Source: CAZYTX01 sp964650485
GTDB taxonomy: Bacteria > RBG-13-61-14 > DATKZS01
Assembly: GCA_964650485.1 (NCBI GenBank)
Contig: CAZYTX010000041.1
Span: 1-33,574 of the forward strand
Direction of reading: 5' to 3'
DNA length: 33,574 nt
Below are positions 24,728 to 33,447 of this stretch, piece by piece. Position numbers and translations under genes: made by a program. The number at the start of each line of letters is the position of its first letter. Within the stretch, counting starts at the first letter, position 1. Below the pieces are notes generated by a model. It was not told the origin of the DNA. It made no database searches and saw nothing but the letters and a program-made list of their open reading frames with translations.

Positions 24728-25981
24728 ATGGCAAAACAAAAGAAAGTAGTGCTCGCTTACTCCGGCGGCCTGGACACCTCGGTTATACTTCGCTGGCTGA
24801 TCGAGACCCATGACCTCTACGTGATCGCGGCCTGCATTGACCTCGGCCAGGGGGAGGACCTTGCAGGCGTAAAGAAAAAGGCCGCGGAAACGGGCGCCAG
24901 GAAGTCGCTCGTAATTAACGCCAGGCAGGAGTTCGCAACCGACTTCATATTCCCGGCGCTCCGGGCCAATGCGCGCTACGAGGACCTCTACCTCATGGGC
25001 ACCTCACTTGCCCGGCCGCTGATCGCCAGGAAGCTGGTGGAGACCGCGCTGGCCGAGGGCGCCGCCTGCATCGCACACGGGGCCACGGGCAAGGGCAACG
25101 ACCAGGTGAGGTTCGAGCTCACCGCGGCCGCGCTCGCCCCCGATCTCGGAGTTGTCGCTCCCTGGCGCGACCCGGCCTGGAACTTATCCTCCCGGCCGCA
25201 GATGATCGAGTACGCCAGGGAAAGGGGAATACCGGTGCCCGTGACCGCTGAGAAGCCCTACAGCTCTGACGCGAACCTCATGCACGTGAGCTGCGAGGGA
25301 GGGGTGCTCGAGGACCCGTGGAACCCCTGCGACGAATCAATGTTCACCATGACCGTGAGCCCGGAGAAGGCCCCGGCCAGGCCCGAGTATGTAACCGTCG
25401 AGTTCAAGAGCGGGAACCCGGTCAAGTTAAACGGCAGGAAGTACGCCCCCGTGACCCTGATCGAAAAGCTCAACCGCACAGCCGGCAGACACGGCGTGGG
25501 AAGGGTGGACATGGTGGAGAACAGGTTCGTGGGCATGAAGTCAAGGGGAGTTTACGAGACCCCGGGAGTGACCGTGCTCCACGCGGCCCACCGGGCGGTC
25601 GAGTCCATCACCCTTGACCGCGAGGCCATGTTCCTAAAGGACAGCCTGATGCCCCAATACGCAAGGCTCGCGTACAACGGCTTCTGGTACTCGCCCGAGC
25701 GCGAGGCCTTGCAGGCGCTGATAGACGACACCCAGGAGCACGTGAGCGGTACAGCAAGGCTGAAGCTCTACAAGGGAAGCTGCATGGTGGTGGGCAGGAA
25801 GTCTCAAGAGAGCATCTACGACCAGGCCCTGGTAAGCTTCGACCGGGCCGGAGGATACGACCAGAAAGACGCCACCGGGTTCATAAAACTGAACGCCATC
25901 AGGCTGAGAGCGCGGGCGGCCCGGGGAAAGAAGGCGTCAAAGACCAGGAAAAAAAGCGCCGGAAAAAGGAAAAAGACCTAA
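24728..25981 (+). CDS. argG: Argininosuccinate synthase
   Basis: ArgG, 417 residues, catalysing citrulline plus aspartate plus ATP to argininosuccinate in arginine synthesis. The ATP loop AYSGGLDTS is at residues 10-18. HGATGKGNDQVRFE and the citrulline/aspartate-binding SSDANLMHVS are intact. The ATG at 24728, after GGAG, is chosen over the upstream in-frame start because the promoter lies between them. The C terminus has a strongly basic tail rich in lysine (residues about 395-417, ARGKKASKTRKKSAGK), longer than usual for ArgG. It is the first gene of a plus-strand unit with the aminotransferase 18 bases on. No argH or argF is in the window. Confidence 0.97.
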   Translation: MAKQKKVVLAYSGGLDTSVILRWLIETHDLYVIAACIDLGQGEDLAGVKKKAAETGARKSLVINARQEFATDFIFPALRANARYEDLYLMGTSLARPLIARKLVETALAEGAACIAHGATGKGNDQVRFELTAAALAPDLGVVAPWRDPAWNLSSRPQMIEYARERGIPVPVTAEKPYSSDANLMHVSCEGGVLEDPWNPCDESMFTMTVSPEKAPARPEYVTVEFKSGNPVKLNGRKYAPVTLIEKLNRTAGRHGVGRVDMVENRFVGMKSRGVYETPGVTVLHAAHRAVESITLDREAMFLKDSLMPQYARLAYNGFWYSPEREALQALIDDTQEHVSGTARLKLYKGSCMVVGRKSQESIYDQALVSFDRAGGYDQKDATGFIKLNAIRLRARAARGKKASKTRKKSAGKRKKT

Positions 25982-25999
25982 TCGCAGGGGGTTTTAAGA

Positions 26000-27130
26000 A
26001 TGCAGAAAAAGTACTTGCTCACCCCGGGCCCCACGCCCGTATCAGAGAGCACCATGGCTGCCATGGGACTGCCGGTGATCCACCACCGGCACCCGGAGTT
26101 CAGGGGCATCCTTTCAGAGGTCAGGGAGGGCTTGAAAGAGCTGTTCCAGACAAAGCAGGAGGTCCTGGTGCTTTCGAGCTCGGGCACTGGCGCCATGGAA
26201 GGAACAATAATAAACACCATGAGCCGCGGCGACCGGGTGGTGGTGGTCAGAGGCGGCAAGTTCGGGGAGAGGTGGGCCGAGGTCGCGGATGCTTACGGTC
26301 TCGAGGTTGACGCTGTTGACGTAACCTGGGGCCAGGCCGTGGACCCGGGCGAGGTCAAAAAAAGGCTTGACAAGGGTCCTGCCAAGGCCGTGCTGGTCCA
26401 GTTCACCGAGACCTCCACCGGGGTGGTGCATCCGGTGGAGGAGCTGGCCGACATGACCAGGGGGACCGACACCCTGCTCATTGTTGACGGGGTCACCGGG
26501 GTGGGGGTGTGCTCCATTCCCTTTGACGAGTGGGGAATAGACGCCCTGGTCACCGGCAGCCAGAAGGCGCTCATGCTGCCGCCCGGGCTGGGGTTCGCAT
26601 GCCTGTCGGAAAAGGCCTGGCAGGCAGCCGAGAGCTCTGACCTGCCGAAGTTCTACTTTGACTTTAAAAAAGAGCTGAAGAATATAAAGGACAACAGCAC
26701 CGCTTACACCCCGGCCATAACCCTGGTCATAGGCCTTTGCGATGTGCTCGCGAGGTGCAGGGAGACAGGGCTGGATAAAATCTATGCGGAAAACGAGCGC
26801 ATGGCCAGGGCAACCAGGCAGGCCATGCAGGCCCTGGGACTCGAGCTGTTCGCGCCCGGGGCCCCCTCGCCCGCGCTCACCGCGGTAAAGGCGCCCGATG
26901 GCATGGACGCCCAGGAGATAGTGAAGGTCATGCGTGAGGAGCACGGGGTGACAATCGCCGGGGGACAGAGCCAGGCCAAGGGCAAGATTTTCAGGGTCGC
27001 CCACATGGGCCACATAAGCCAGTGGGACCTCTTGGTGGCGGTGGGCGCGCTGGAGCAGACGCTCATGGGCCTGGGCCATTCCTTCACACCCGGCGCAGGG
27101 ACTGCTGCGTTGTTAAAAGCTCTGGGATGA
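26000..27130 (+). CDS. Class V PLP aminotransferase, probably serine/phosphoserine type
   Basis: A 376-residue fold-type I aminotransferase of class V, like serine-pyruvate and alanine-glyoxylate aminotransferases. The N terminus LLTPGPTPV and the segment SSSGTGAMEG are family signatures. D163 (IVDGVTGVG) and the PLP lysine K189 (TGSQKALMLPPG) are present. It lies 42 bases before serA, and in organisms without classical SerC such an enzyme can form phosphoserine from 3-phosphohydroxypyruvate. That role is inferred from the neighbour; the sequence alone is compatible with other 2-oxo-acid substrates. The gap from argG is only 18 bases. Confidence 0.88.
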   Translation: MQKKYLLTPGPTPVSESTMAAMGLPVIHHRHPEFRGILSEVREGLKELFQTKQEVLVLSSSGTGAMEGTIINTMSRGDRVVVVRGGKFGERWAEVADAYGLEVDAVDVTWGQAVDPGEVKKRLDKGPAKAVLVQFTETSTGVVHPVEELADMTRGTDTLLIVDGVTGVGVCSIPFDEWGIDALVTGSQKALMLPPGLGFACLSEKAWQAAESSDLPKFYFDFKKELKNIKDNSTAYTPAITLVIGLCDVLARCRETGLDKIYAENERMARATRQAMQALGLELFAPGAPSPALTAVKAPDGMDAQEIVKVMREEHGVTIAGGQSQAKGKIFRVAHMGHISQWDLLVAVGALEQTLMGLGHSFTPGAGTAALLKALG

Positions 27131-27172
27131 TCTATTGTATTATGCGCAATTCCTTATAAAGAGGCTTTTTAA

Positions 27173-28765
27173 ATGTACAAGGTGATGATCAGGGACAACA
27201 TGACCCCGGTGGCAAAGGAGGCCATGGAGGCGACCGGCCAGATAGAGGCTGTGATTGACAACGACAAGAGTACCAACGACCCGGAAAAGCTCGCGGAGAT
27301 CATAGCCGACTTCGACGCCCTGGCCATAAGGAGCGGCACCAGGGTGGACGCCCGGGTCATGGAAAAAGCCGGCCGGCTGAAAGCCATCGGCCGCGCCGGC
27401 ATGGGCGTGGACAACATTGACGTGCAGGCGGCAACCAGCAAGGGGATAGTGGTCATGAACGCGCCGGGTGGAAACACCGTGACCACCGCGGAGCACGCCA
27501 TCTCCATGCTGTGCGCGCTTGCAAGGCACATACCCCAGGCCACCGCTTCCCTGCGGGAGGCCAGGTGGGAGAAGAAGAAGTTCCTGGGGGTCGAGATCAC
27601 CGGGAAGGCCTTGGGTATTGTCGGCCTCGGCCAGATCGGCAGGGCGGTGGCTGAGCGGGCCCGGGGCCTGAAAATGGAGGTGGTGGCATCAGACCCTTAC
27701 GTGACCCAAGAGGCTGCCAAGGCGCTGGGGGTGGAGCTTTTGGGGCTGGACGAGTTGCTTGCAAGGTCGGACTTCATCACCCTGCACGTGCCCAGGCTTC
27801 CGGAGACCAGGAACCTGGTGAACAGGGACACCATAGGGAAAATGAAGCAGGGGGTGAGGATCATAAACTGCTCCCGCGGGGAAGTGGTGAACATTGACGC
27901 CCTCTATGAGGCGATGGAGAGCGGAAAGGTGGCGGGAGCGGCCCTGGACGTGTTCCCCAAGGAGCCGCCCGACCCGGGCTGGCCCATATTAAAACACCCC
28001 AACCTGATAATGACCCCCCACCTGGGCGCCTCCACCGGAGAGGCCCAGGAGAAGGTGGCGCTCATGATCGCCCAGCAGTTGTCCGACTACCTGATAAAAG
28101 GCATGATCACCAACGCGGTGAACTTCCCATCCATCTCTCCCGAGCATATGGAGCTTATAAAGCCATACCTTGACCTGGCCGAGAGGATGGGCGCCATGAT
28201 GGGACAGCTCACCAGGCACATCCACAACCTCAGAGTCACTTACAGCGGCGAGGTGGCAAGCTACGACACCCGGCCCGTAACCCATGCAGCGCTCAAGGGA
28301 CTCCTGGGCGCGTACACGGACCAGCCGGTGAACTACGTGAACGCGCCGGCCATAGCAAAGAGCAAAGGCATGCAGGTGAACGAGACCATAAGCAGGGAGA
28401 CGCACGATTACACCACCCTTATAAAGCTCAGCCTGGACGCGCACGACCAGGAGCTCCGCGACGTGTGGGGCACCATATTCGGCAAGAAGAACCCCAGGAT
28501 AGTAAGACTGGGAAGGATCTACATGGACGGCATACCGGAGGGGCCCATACTGGTGATACAGAACCATGACAAGCCCGGGGTGATCGGAAACCTGGGCAAC
28601 ACCCTCGCCCGGCACGAGATCAACATCGGCAGGTTCCAGCTTGGCAGAAGGGACGAGCAGGCATTGTGCATGGTGAACATTGACTCGCCCGTGGGCCAGG
28701 AGGTCATCGAGGAGATCAAGTCCCTGCCGCATATAATCTCCGTTAGCCAGTTGTTCCTGGACTGA
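27173..28765 (+). CDS. serA: D-3-phosphoglycerate dehydrogenase
   Basis: A 530-residue type 1 SerA, the first enzyme of serine synthesis, which oxidises 3-phosphoglycerate with NAD. The nucleotide motif GLGQIG is at 151-156, and the catalytic trio is R235 (INCSRGE), E264 (VFPKEPP) and H283 (TPHLGAS). The long middle domain (ASB) fills about residues 320-450. The C-terminal ACT domain, beginning PILVIQNHDKPGVIGNLG, is the serine-sensing site in related enzymes, so feedback inhibition by serine is likely. A modest AGAGG site precedes the ATG. It is co-directional with the aminotransferase and purA. Confidence 0.97.
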   Translation: MYKVMIRDNMTPVAKEAMEATGQIEAVIDNDKSTNDPEKLAEIIADFDALAIRSGTRVDARVMEKAGRLKAIGRAGMGVDNIDVQAATSKGIVVMNAPGGNTVTTAEHAISMLCALARHIPQATASLREARWEKKKFLGVEITGKALGIVGLGQIGRAVAERARGLKMEVVASDPYVTQEAAKALGVELLGLDELLARSDFITLHVPRLPETRNLVNRDTIGKMKQGVRIINCSRGEVVNIDALYEAMESGKVAGAALDVFPKEPPDPGWPILKHPNLIMTPHLGASTGEAQEKVALMIAQQLSDYLIKGMITNAVNFPSISPEHMELIKPYLDLAERMGAMMGQLTRHIHNLRVTYSGEVASYDTRPVTHAALKGLLGAYTDQPVNYVNAPAIAKSKGMQVNETISRETHDYTTLIKLSLDAHDQELRDVWGTIFGKKNPRIVRLGRIYMDGIPEGPILVIQNHDKPGVIGNLGNTLARHEINIGRFQLGRRDEQALCMVNIDSPVGQEVIEEIKSLPHIISVSQLFLD

Positions 28766-28784
28766 TAGGACCTGGAGAACTTTC

Positions 28785-30080
28785 ATGCCGGTTGTAGTGA
28801 TGGTGGGCGCCCAGTGGGGCGACGAGGGCAAAGGCAAGCTGGTGGATTTCTGCTCCTCCATGGCCCACATGGTGGTCCGCTTCCAGGGGGGGAACAACGC
28901 CGGCCATACGCTGGTGGTTGACTCCGAGAAGACCATACTTCACCTGGTGCCCTCGGGGGTCATGAACCAGGATGCAACGTGCGTGATCGGAAACGGGGTG
29001 GTTATAGACCCTCAAGTCCTCATACAGGAAATAAACCTGCTCCAGGAAAAGGGGTTTCTGAAGGACGGGAACAAGCTCCTCATTAGCGACCGGGCCGCGC
29101 TTATCATGCCATACCACCGCCTGATGGACGTGTCGGGCGAGAAGCTGAGGGGAAAGTCGGCAATAGGGACCACCGGGAGGGGCATCGGGCCTGCCTATTC
29201 AGACAAGATAGCGCGCACCGCGCTCCGCATGCATCACCTCCTGGACACGGCAAGGCTCTCGGACGGGCTCTCGCAGGCACTGGAAGAGAAGAACCTATTT
29301 CTCGAGGCCATCCTTGAACAAAAGCCCTTTGACTTGGAGCAGCTTTTAGAGGAGTTCAAGGGCTATGCTGAAAAACTTAGACCTTATATCGGCAACGCCT
29401 CCAGGGCCGTGCAGAGCGCCATAAAAGAGGGAAAGAACGTACTCTATGAAGGGGCCCAGGGCGCCCTGCTAGACATTGACCACGGAACCTACCCCTACGT
29501 TACAAGCTCCAACACCACCGCGGGCGCGGCATGCACCGGCACCGGAGTAGGACCGAAACAGATTGACAAGGTCATGGGCATCACCAAGGCATACACCACC
29601 AGGGTGGGCGGAGGCCCTTTCCCCACCGAGCTCGATGACGAGATCGGAAAGACGCTCCGGGACAGGGGGGACGAGTTCGGCGCAACCACCGGCAGGCCCA
29701 GGCGATGCGGGTGGTGGGACGCCTTTGCCGCGGCATACGCGGCCGGGGTCAACGGGCTGACCGAGCTGGCCGTGACCAAGCTGGACGTGCTCACCGGGAT
29801 TGATCCCTTGAAAGTCTGCGTGGGGTACCAATGCCGGGGAAAGACCTTAAAGGACTTCCCCCCGGACCTGGAAGACCTGGCCGCATGCGAGCCCGTGTAC
29901 GAGGAGCTGCCCGGCTGGCAGGAAGACCTGTCCGGGGCGTCGGACCTTTCAAGCCTGCCCGACAACGCCAAGGCCTATGTAAATCGCATGGCCGAGCTCA
30001 CCGGAGTGCCCGTGACCATGGTCTCGGTGGGAAAAGAGCGGGAGAAGACCATCGTTCTCAAGTCCCCCTTTGGCGACTGA
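28785..30080 (+). CDS. purA: Adenylosuccinate synthetase
   Basis: PurA, 431 residues, forming adenylosuccinate from IMP, aspartate and GTP in AMP synthesis. The P-loop GAQWGDEGKGK is at 8-18, the second motif is GTTGRGIGPAY, and the IMP-binding segments DRAALIMPYHRL and TAGAACTGTGVG are present. It follows serA by 19 bases with TGGAGAA as ribosome site, so it closes the argG-aminotransferase-serA-purA unit. ArgG and PurA both use aspartate, which may explain their grouping. It ends 9 bases from the end of the convergent small membrane gene. Confidence 0.97.
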   Translation: MPVVVMVGAQWGDEGKGKLVDFCSSMAHMVVRFQGGNNAGHTLVVDSEKTILHLVPSGVMNQDATCVIGNGVVIDPQVLIQEINLLQEKGFLKDGNKLLISDRAALIMPYHRLMDVSGEKLRGKSAIGTTGRGIGPAYSDKIARTALRMHHLLDTARLSDGLSQALEEKNLFLEAILEQKPFDLEQLLEEFKGYAEKLRPYIGNASRAVQSAIKEGKNVLYEGAQGALLDIDHGTYPYVTSSNTTAGAACTGTGVGPKQIDKVMGITKAYTTRVGGGPFPTELDDEIGKTLRDRGDEFGATTGRPRRCGWWDAFAAAYAAGVNGLTELAVTKLDVLTGIDPLKVCVGYQCRGKTLKDFPPDLEDLAACEPVYEELPGWQEDLSGASDLSSLPDNAKAYVNRMAELTGVPVTMVSVGKEREKTIVLKSPFGD

Positions 30081-30089
30081 GCCTTTGCT

Positions 30090-30311
30090 CTACTCCCAGA
30101 AATCTGCAAAGGCGTTTATCTCGTTCGCGCGGCTGTAGGCTGTGTATGCCGATAGCAGGTGGCAGACCCATCCCAGCCACCCTCCGGTCCCTATCCAGAA
30201 GCCGGGGGTTATGATAAGCCAGAATATGCCCCGCAGCCAGTCGCCGTTGTATATCTGGCCGACCCCCGGCAGGATAAGGCTCAGCACAGTGGACAATGTG
30301 GGGTTCTTCAA
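30090..30311 (-). CDS. Small TM2-like membrane protein
   Basis: A 73-residue membrane protein with two hydrophobic helices. It carries the motif LPGVGQIYNGDWLRG, characteristic of small TM2-type or related proteins with two helices joined by a short turn. Function is unknown. The start is TTG, supported by GGAGGGAAAAGG directly upstream. It is convergent with purA. The 190 bases upstream hold two facing palindromic repeat copies and no promoter I can name. Confidence 0.65.
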   Translation of the reverse strand: MKNPTLSTVLSLILPGVGQIYNGDWLRGIFWLIITPGFWIGTGGWLGWVCHLLSAYTAYSRANEINAFADFWE

Positions 30312-30337
30312 CCTTTTCCCTCCGTTCTCACATCATA

Positions 30338-30386
30338 GGGTAGCGCACACAGCTTGCCTGTGTGCGCGAGCGCAAGCGAGCAGGAT
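30338..30386 (+). repeat. Palindromic repeat copy 3
   Basis: Head GGGTAGC, arms GCGCACACAG (30343-30352) and CTGTGTGCGC (30358-30367) around loop CTTGC, and tail GCGAGCGCAAGCGAGCAGGAT. Compared with copies 1 and 2 the arm changes from CCACATAG to GCACACAG, and the opposite arm changes to match. The element is read on the plus strand and points toward copy 2. Confidence 0.8.
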
Positions 30387-30435
30387 AAAGTGCACCCGAA
30401 GACATAAAATTCATCACTCTATTTCCAATACATGC

Positions 30436-30482
30436 ATCCTGCGCTTTCGTGCGCCCACATAGCAAAGCTATGTGGGTTACCC
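30436..30482 (-). repeat. Palindromic repeat copy 2
   Basis: Read on the minus strand: head GGGTAAC (preceded by a second head-like GGGTAGC at 30483-30489), arms CCCACATAGC and GCTATGTGGG (30454-30476) around a three-base loop, and tail GCGCACGAAAGCGCAGGAT. It ends in AGGAT like copy 3 and faces it tail to tail across about 50 bases. It begins just past the stop of the 155-residue membrane gene and could act as its terminator hairpin. Confidence 0.8.
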
Positions 30483-30501
30483 GCTACCCGCCCCGGCTGC
30501 A

Positions 30502-30969
30502 TTACGACCCCTCCGGGGGGCCGCCTCCACCGCCGGGCGTCTCCAGATCTCCTTTCTCGACCCTCCTTGTGAAGTGCTTGTAGAGCCTCCAGGTGACCCA
30601 GAAGGAGAAGATGAAAATCAAGGCAGGAATGATTATTCCAATAGCCAATTTCTCCTCTTCCTGCTTTGCCAGCGGTTCGGGCCCGCTTATGGCCATCTTT
30701 GACTCCTCGGGCTCCTCAACCATCTCACCGGCGTATGCGTCCGCCCCGGCCTCTTTTGCAGCCGGCTCGCTCAACACGAATATTACAACCACGGCTATGC
30801 CGACCACCGCAATTATCCCGGCCAGCACGCCCCATGCTCTGGGGGTGAAGACCTTTTCGGCTTTTACCATCCTCTTGCGATAGTTGTAATAGGCGAGCAG
30901 AAGCCCCAGTGAGCTGACCCCGTAGGCCATGGCCATCCCGAGTATCTTTCCCATGGATTCATCTATCAT
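30502..30969 (-). CDS. Small membrane protein coupled to symporter
   Basis: A 155-residue protein with three predicted helices: about residues 10-27, 45-67 (WGVLAGIIAVVGIAVVVIFVL, quoted only as GVLAGIIAVVGIAVVVIF) and 108-127. An acidic, proline-containing stretch separates the second and third, and the tail is rich in glycine and proline (GGGGGPP). The ATG is one base after the symporter stop codon, with GGAGG inside the end of the symporter gene, so the two are coupled. Other symporters of this family have small helper subunits (DUF997/YhdT with PanF, DUF4212 with its transporter), but I see no clear match. A helper or regulatory subunit is inferred. Confidence 0.65.
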   Translation of the reverse strand: MIDESMGKILGMAMAYGVSSLGLLLAYYNYRKRMVKAEKVFTPRAWGVLAGIIAVVGIAVVVIFVLSEPAAKEAGADAYAGEMVEEPEESKMAISGPEPLAKQEEEKLAIGIIIPALIFIFSFWVTWRLYKHFTRRVEKGDLETPGGGGGPPEGS

Positions 30970-30970
30970 C

Positions 30971-32875
30971 TCACGCCTCCCACCGGGTGGTTTTATCCAC
31001 GCGTTCGAGGTGAGTTTTCTGCATCTTCTCGAACTCCACTGACATGGCCTTGAGCTTGGGGTCTATGATCCTGTACATAAGGTAGATGCATATGCAACCC
31101 GCGATCAGTGCAAGGAAACCCCACCACAGAAGCAGCAGGGAACCCGCGACCCCTATTGCTATAAGTATGTATGAGACCGCTGAAAAAACGGAAGCCAGCA
31201 CGTCGTGTATGGTCCACTCGTCCGACTCCGCGGGTGACCAGTCGGTTTCCAGAAGCCCTTTGTCGCGCGCGCTCTTTGCCTCCTCGATAAGCCCGCGTTT
31301 TATGGCCTCCTCCCGGACCGGGCCCCAGAAGCCCACCGGCCGGGCCTGCACGTAGTACTGCACCAGGTGGTCCATGTCGTCGGGCCTGGTAAGCCAGGTC
31401 ACGGGCACGTAGATAAGGGCCACCAGCACCGCCAGCAGCCAGAAGCTGGCCCAGTCGGGCAACTGGGGCAGCACTCCCAGCTCCGGGAGAACGAACACCA
31501 CCAGCCAGCTCATGACCAGGTTGGCTATCCAGCTCGAGAGGTACCCCCAGGAGTTGAAGCGCCACCAGATCACCTGCAGAATGGACGGCACCCAGATGCC
31601 CGCGGCCTGGAGCCACAAAGCGAAGATCAGCCAGGCGGTGATGGACTCCATGGAAAGACCCAGGATGAAGCTGCCGATAAGAAGCAAAAGAGTGTTCAGG
31701 CGGCCCACCCACACCAGCCGCTCCTGGCCGGCCTCCGGGTTTATGTAGTGGTGGTAAAGGTCCCGGGTGGCGTAGAGGGCTCCCAGGTTCAGGTGCGTGG
31801 AGATGGTTGAAAGGTGTATGGCTATGATAGCCGCGAAGAACATGCCGATGAGACCCACCGGCAGGTACTCGAAACCAAGCTTGAACCAACCGAACTCGTA
31901 CTCGCTCTGGTCGCTGATCTCCGGGAACATGACGAAGAAAGCAAGGATGGCCACCGCCCAGAAGGAGTTCCTGAAGATGGCTGCCAGGCCGCCCGCCCAT
32001 ATCGAGTAGGATGAGTCGCGCACCGAACGGGCGCTCTGGATGCGCTGGGCCTCGGGGTACCAGTCAATGAAGTTGCCCATGCCGATCCCGCCGAAAAGGG
32101 CCATTATCATGAGGGTGATGATGTCCAGGGCGTAGAACTTGCCTCCCTCCAGTCCGGCGAACCCGTCGAAATGGAAAGGGTTTAAGCGCCAGGCCTGTTC
32201 CAGACCGGCCAGCTTGTCAACGATTGCCGTGGGTCCGCCGGCCTCGGCTATTCCCCACAAAGACACCAGGGTGATGACGATGAAGCTTATCACCCCCTGC
32301 TGGAAGTCGGCCATGATAACGCCCCAGTAGCCCGCGGTGAGCACGTAGATGGCGCATATGGACGTGAACAGGGTCACTCCCATCCAGTTGGGCCAGCCGA
32401 AAAGGTAAAAGCACACCTTGCCCATGGCCGCGGACACCCAGGCCAGCACGAACATGTTCATGAAGGTCTGCCACCCGGCCAGCCAGCCGCGCAGCAGCTC
32501 CGCGCCCACCCCCGAGTAGCGAAGGTTCTGCCACTCGGCCTGGCTCATGGCAAGCGAGCGCCGGAAGATGCGGGTGGACACGAATGCGGACACCGCGCAC
32601 CAGGCGGAGAAGAACGGGTACCAGATGCCGCGCATGCCCCACTTGTAAATGGTCCCCGTGATCCACATGGGCGTGTCCGTGGCCGTGTGGGTGGCATACA
32701 CCGAGGTGGCGGGGAGCCACCAGGGGAGGCCGCGGCCGGCAAGGAAGAAGTCCGACTCGCTACGCTTGCCCAGCCGGTAAAAGATAACCCCGCAAATGAT
32801 CATGAGCAGGATGAAGAGAACCGTCCATGCCCAGTCCAGTAAGGTGAGCTCAGCCACCAATCTAAACTCATCCAT
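30971..32875 (-). CDS. Sodium:solute symporter (SSS) family transporter
   Basis: A 634-residue transporter of the SSS family (LeuT-like fold, PutP relatives) with about 12-14 membrane helices. Family features are the first helix pair with SESDFFLAGRGLPWW, the region ATSVYATHTATDTPMW, and the late segment HLSTISTHLNLGALYATRDLY around the sodium site. A soluble linker at about 500-570, with many charged residues, separates the last helices. The start is the ATG at 32875, with GGAGG 8 bases upstream, in preference to the GTG three codons earlier. Sodium-coupled uptake is the family's role; the substrate cannot be read. The small membrane protein follows with one base between. Confidence 0.9.
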   Translation of the reverse strand: MDEFRLVAELTLLDWAWTVLFILLMIICGVIFYRLGKRSESDFFLAGRGLPWWLPATSVYATHTATDTPMWITGTIYKWGMRGIWYPFFSAWCAVSAFVSTRIFRRSLAMSQAEWQNLRYSGVGAELLRGWLAGWQTFMNMFVLAWVSAAMGKVCFYLFGWPNWMGVTLFTSICAIYVLTAGYWGVIMADFQQGVISFIVITLVSLWGIAEAGGPTAIVDKLAGLEQAWRLNPFHFDGFAGLEGGKFYALDIITLMIMALFGGIGMGNFIDWYPEAQRIQSARSVRDSSYSIWAGGLAAIFRNSFWAVAILAFFVMFPEISDQSEYEFGWFKLGFEYLPVGLIGMFFAAIIAIHLSTISTHLNLGALYATRDLYHHYINPEAGQERLVWVGRLNTLLLLIGSFILGLSMESITAWLIFALWLQAAGIWVPSILQVIWWRFNSWGYLSSWIANLVMSWLVVFVLPELGVLPQLPDWASFWLLAVLVALIYVPVTWLTRPDDMDHLVQYYVQARPVGFWGPVREEAIKRGLIEEAKSARDKGLLETDWSPAESDEWTIHDVLASVFSAVSYILIAIGVAGSLLLLWWGFLALIAGCICIYLMYRIIDPKLKAMSVEFEKMQKTHLERVDKTTRWEA

Positions 32876-33047
32876 TAATAACACCTCCGAGACCCATACT
32901 TACAGGAGCAACAGCGCACGCAGGAAAAAATCATACTCCCTTGCCGGAGGAGATGTCAAGGGAAAGCCGAAATCATGAGCCCTGTCAATATGAAAAAGCC
33001 CGGTTGCGAAATTGACTTTCCGCAACCGACATGATAATTTTCAATAA

Positions 33048-33239
33048 ATGAACCGGAATCACACCGCGGTTTACCGACAGTGGGACCAGCCAAATGACGA
33101 CTTCGTTCCTGGCATGCCCGCGGACCGGATAAGCCTTGTCTGGCCGCTGACCCGCGAGATAGCATCCCTGAGTAAAAAGCACGATGTTGAACGAAGACTA
33201 CAGAGACATGTTACTCGCCTTGTCCGAAGAGGAGGTTAG
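33048..33239 (+). CDS. Short partner protein of nucleotidyltransferase module
   Basis: A 63-residue basic protein with the conserved-looking core RISLVWPLTREIASLS and the end DVERRLQRHVTRLVRR. I recall short proteins with the L(V/M)WPLT...ERRLQRHV pattern standing directly before MNT-like nucleotidyltransferases in many bacteria. Its last 56 bases overlap the start of the nucleotidyltransferase gene in another frame. No strong ribosome site is visible before the ATG. The function is not established. With the damaged partner it is probably part of an inactive module. Confidence 0.5.
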   Translation: MNRNHTAVYRQWDQPNDDFVPGMPADRISLVWPLTREIASLSKKHDVERRLQRHVTRLVRRGG

Positions 33240-33447
33240 GTTCCTCCTCGTGGGCGCATATGCCATGGCCGCACACGGTTATCCCCGGGCCACCATGGAC
33301 ATTGAAGGACTCGAGGTACATGTTCCATTAATTGATGACCTGATCCGAAACAAGAGGGCATGCGGGAGACCCAGAGACTTATCTGATGCCGAGGCCCTGG
33401 AAGCTCTCAAGGACCCGGGAGAAAATGCTTCACCGGACAAGGCATAG
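33184..33447 (+). pseudogene. Nucleotidyltransferase with large internal deletion
   Basis: An 87-codon open frame whose two ends come from a longer protein. The first 39 residues (NEDYRDMLLALSEEEVRF, LLVGAYAMAAHGYPRAT) are the N terminus of MNT/DUF6036-like nucleotidyltransferases. The part from about residue 42 (PLIDDLIRNKRACGRPRDLSDAEALEAL) is their C terminus. Normally some 70-80 residues stand between, including most of the catalytic aspartates of the DID strand. Here the text runs MDIEGLEV directly, so an in-frame internal deletion has occurred. Such proteins act as antitoxins or AMP-transferring partners in type VII-like modules. This copy lacks the catalytic centre. Confidence 0.65.

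Noticed and set aside
32992..33027. Hairpin GGTTGCG/CGCAACC followed on the minus strand by a T run
   Set aside because: It would terminate minus-strand transcription, but no minus-strand gene lies upstream of it in the window.
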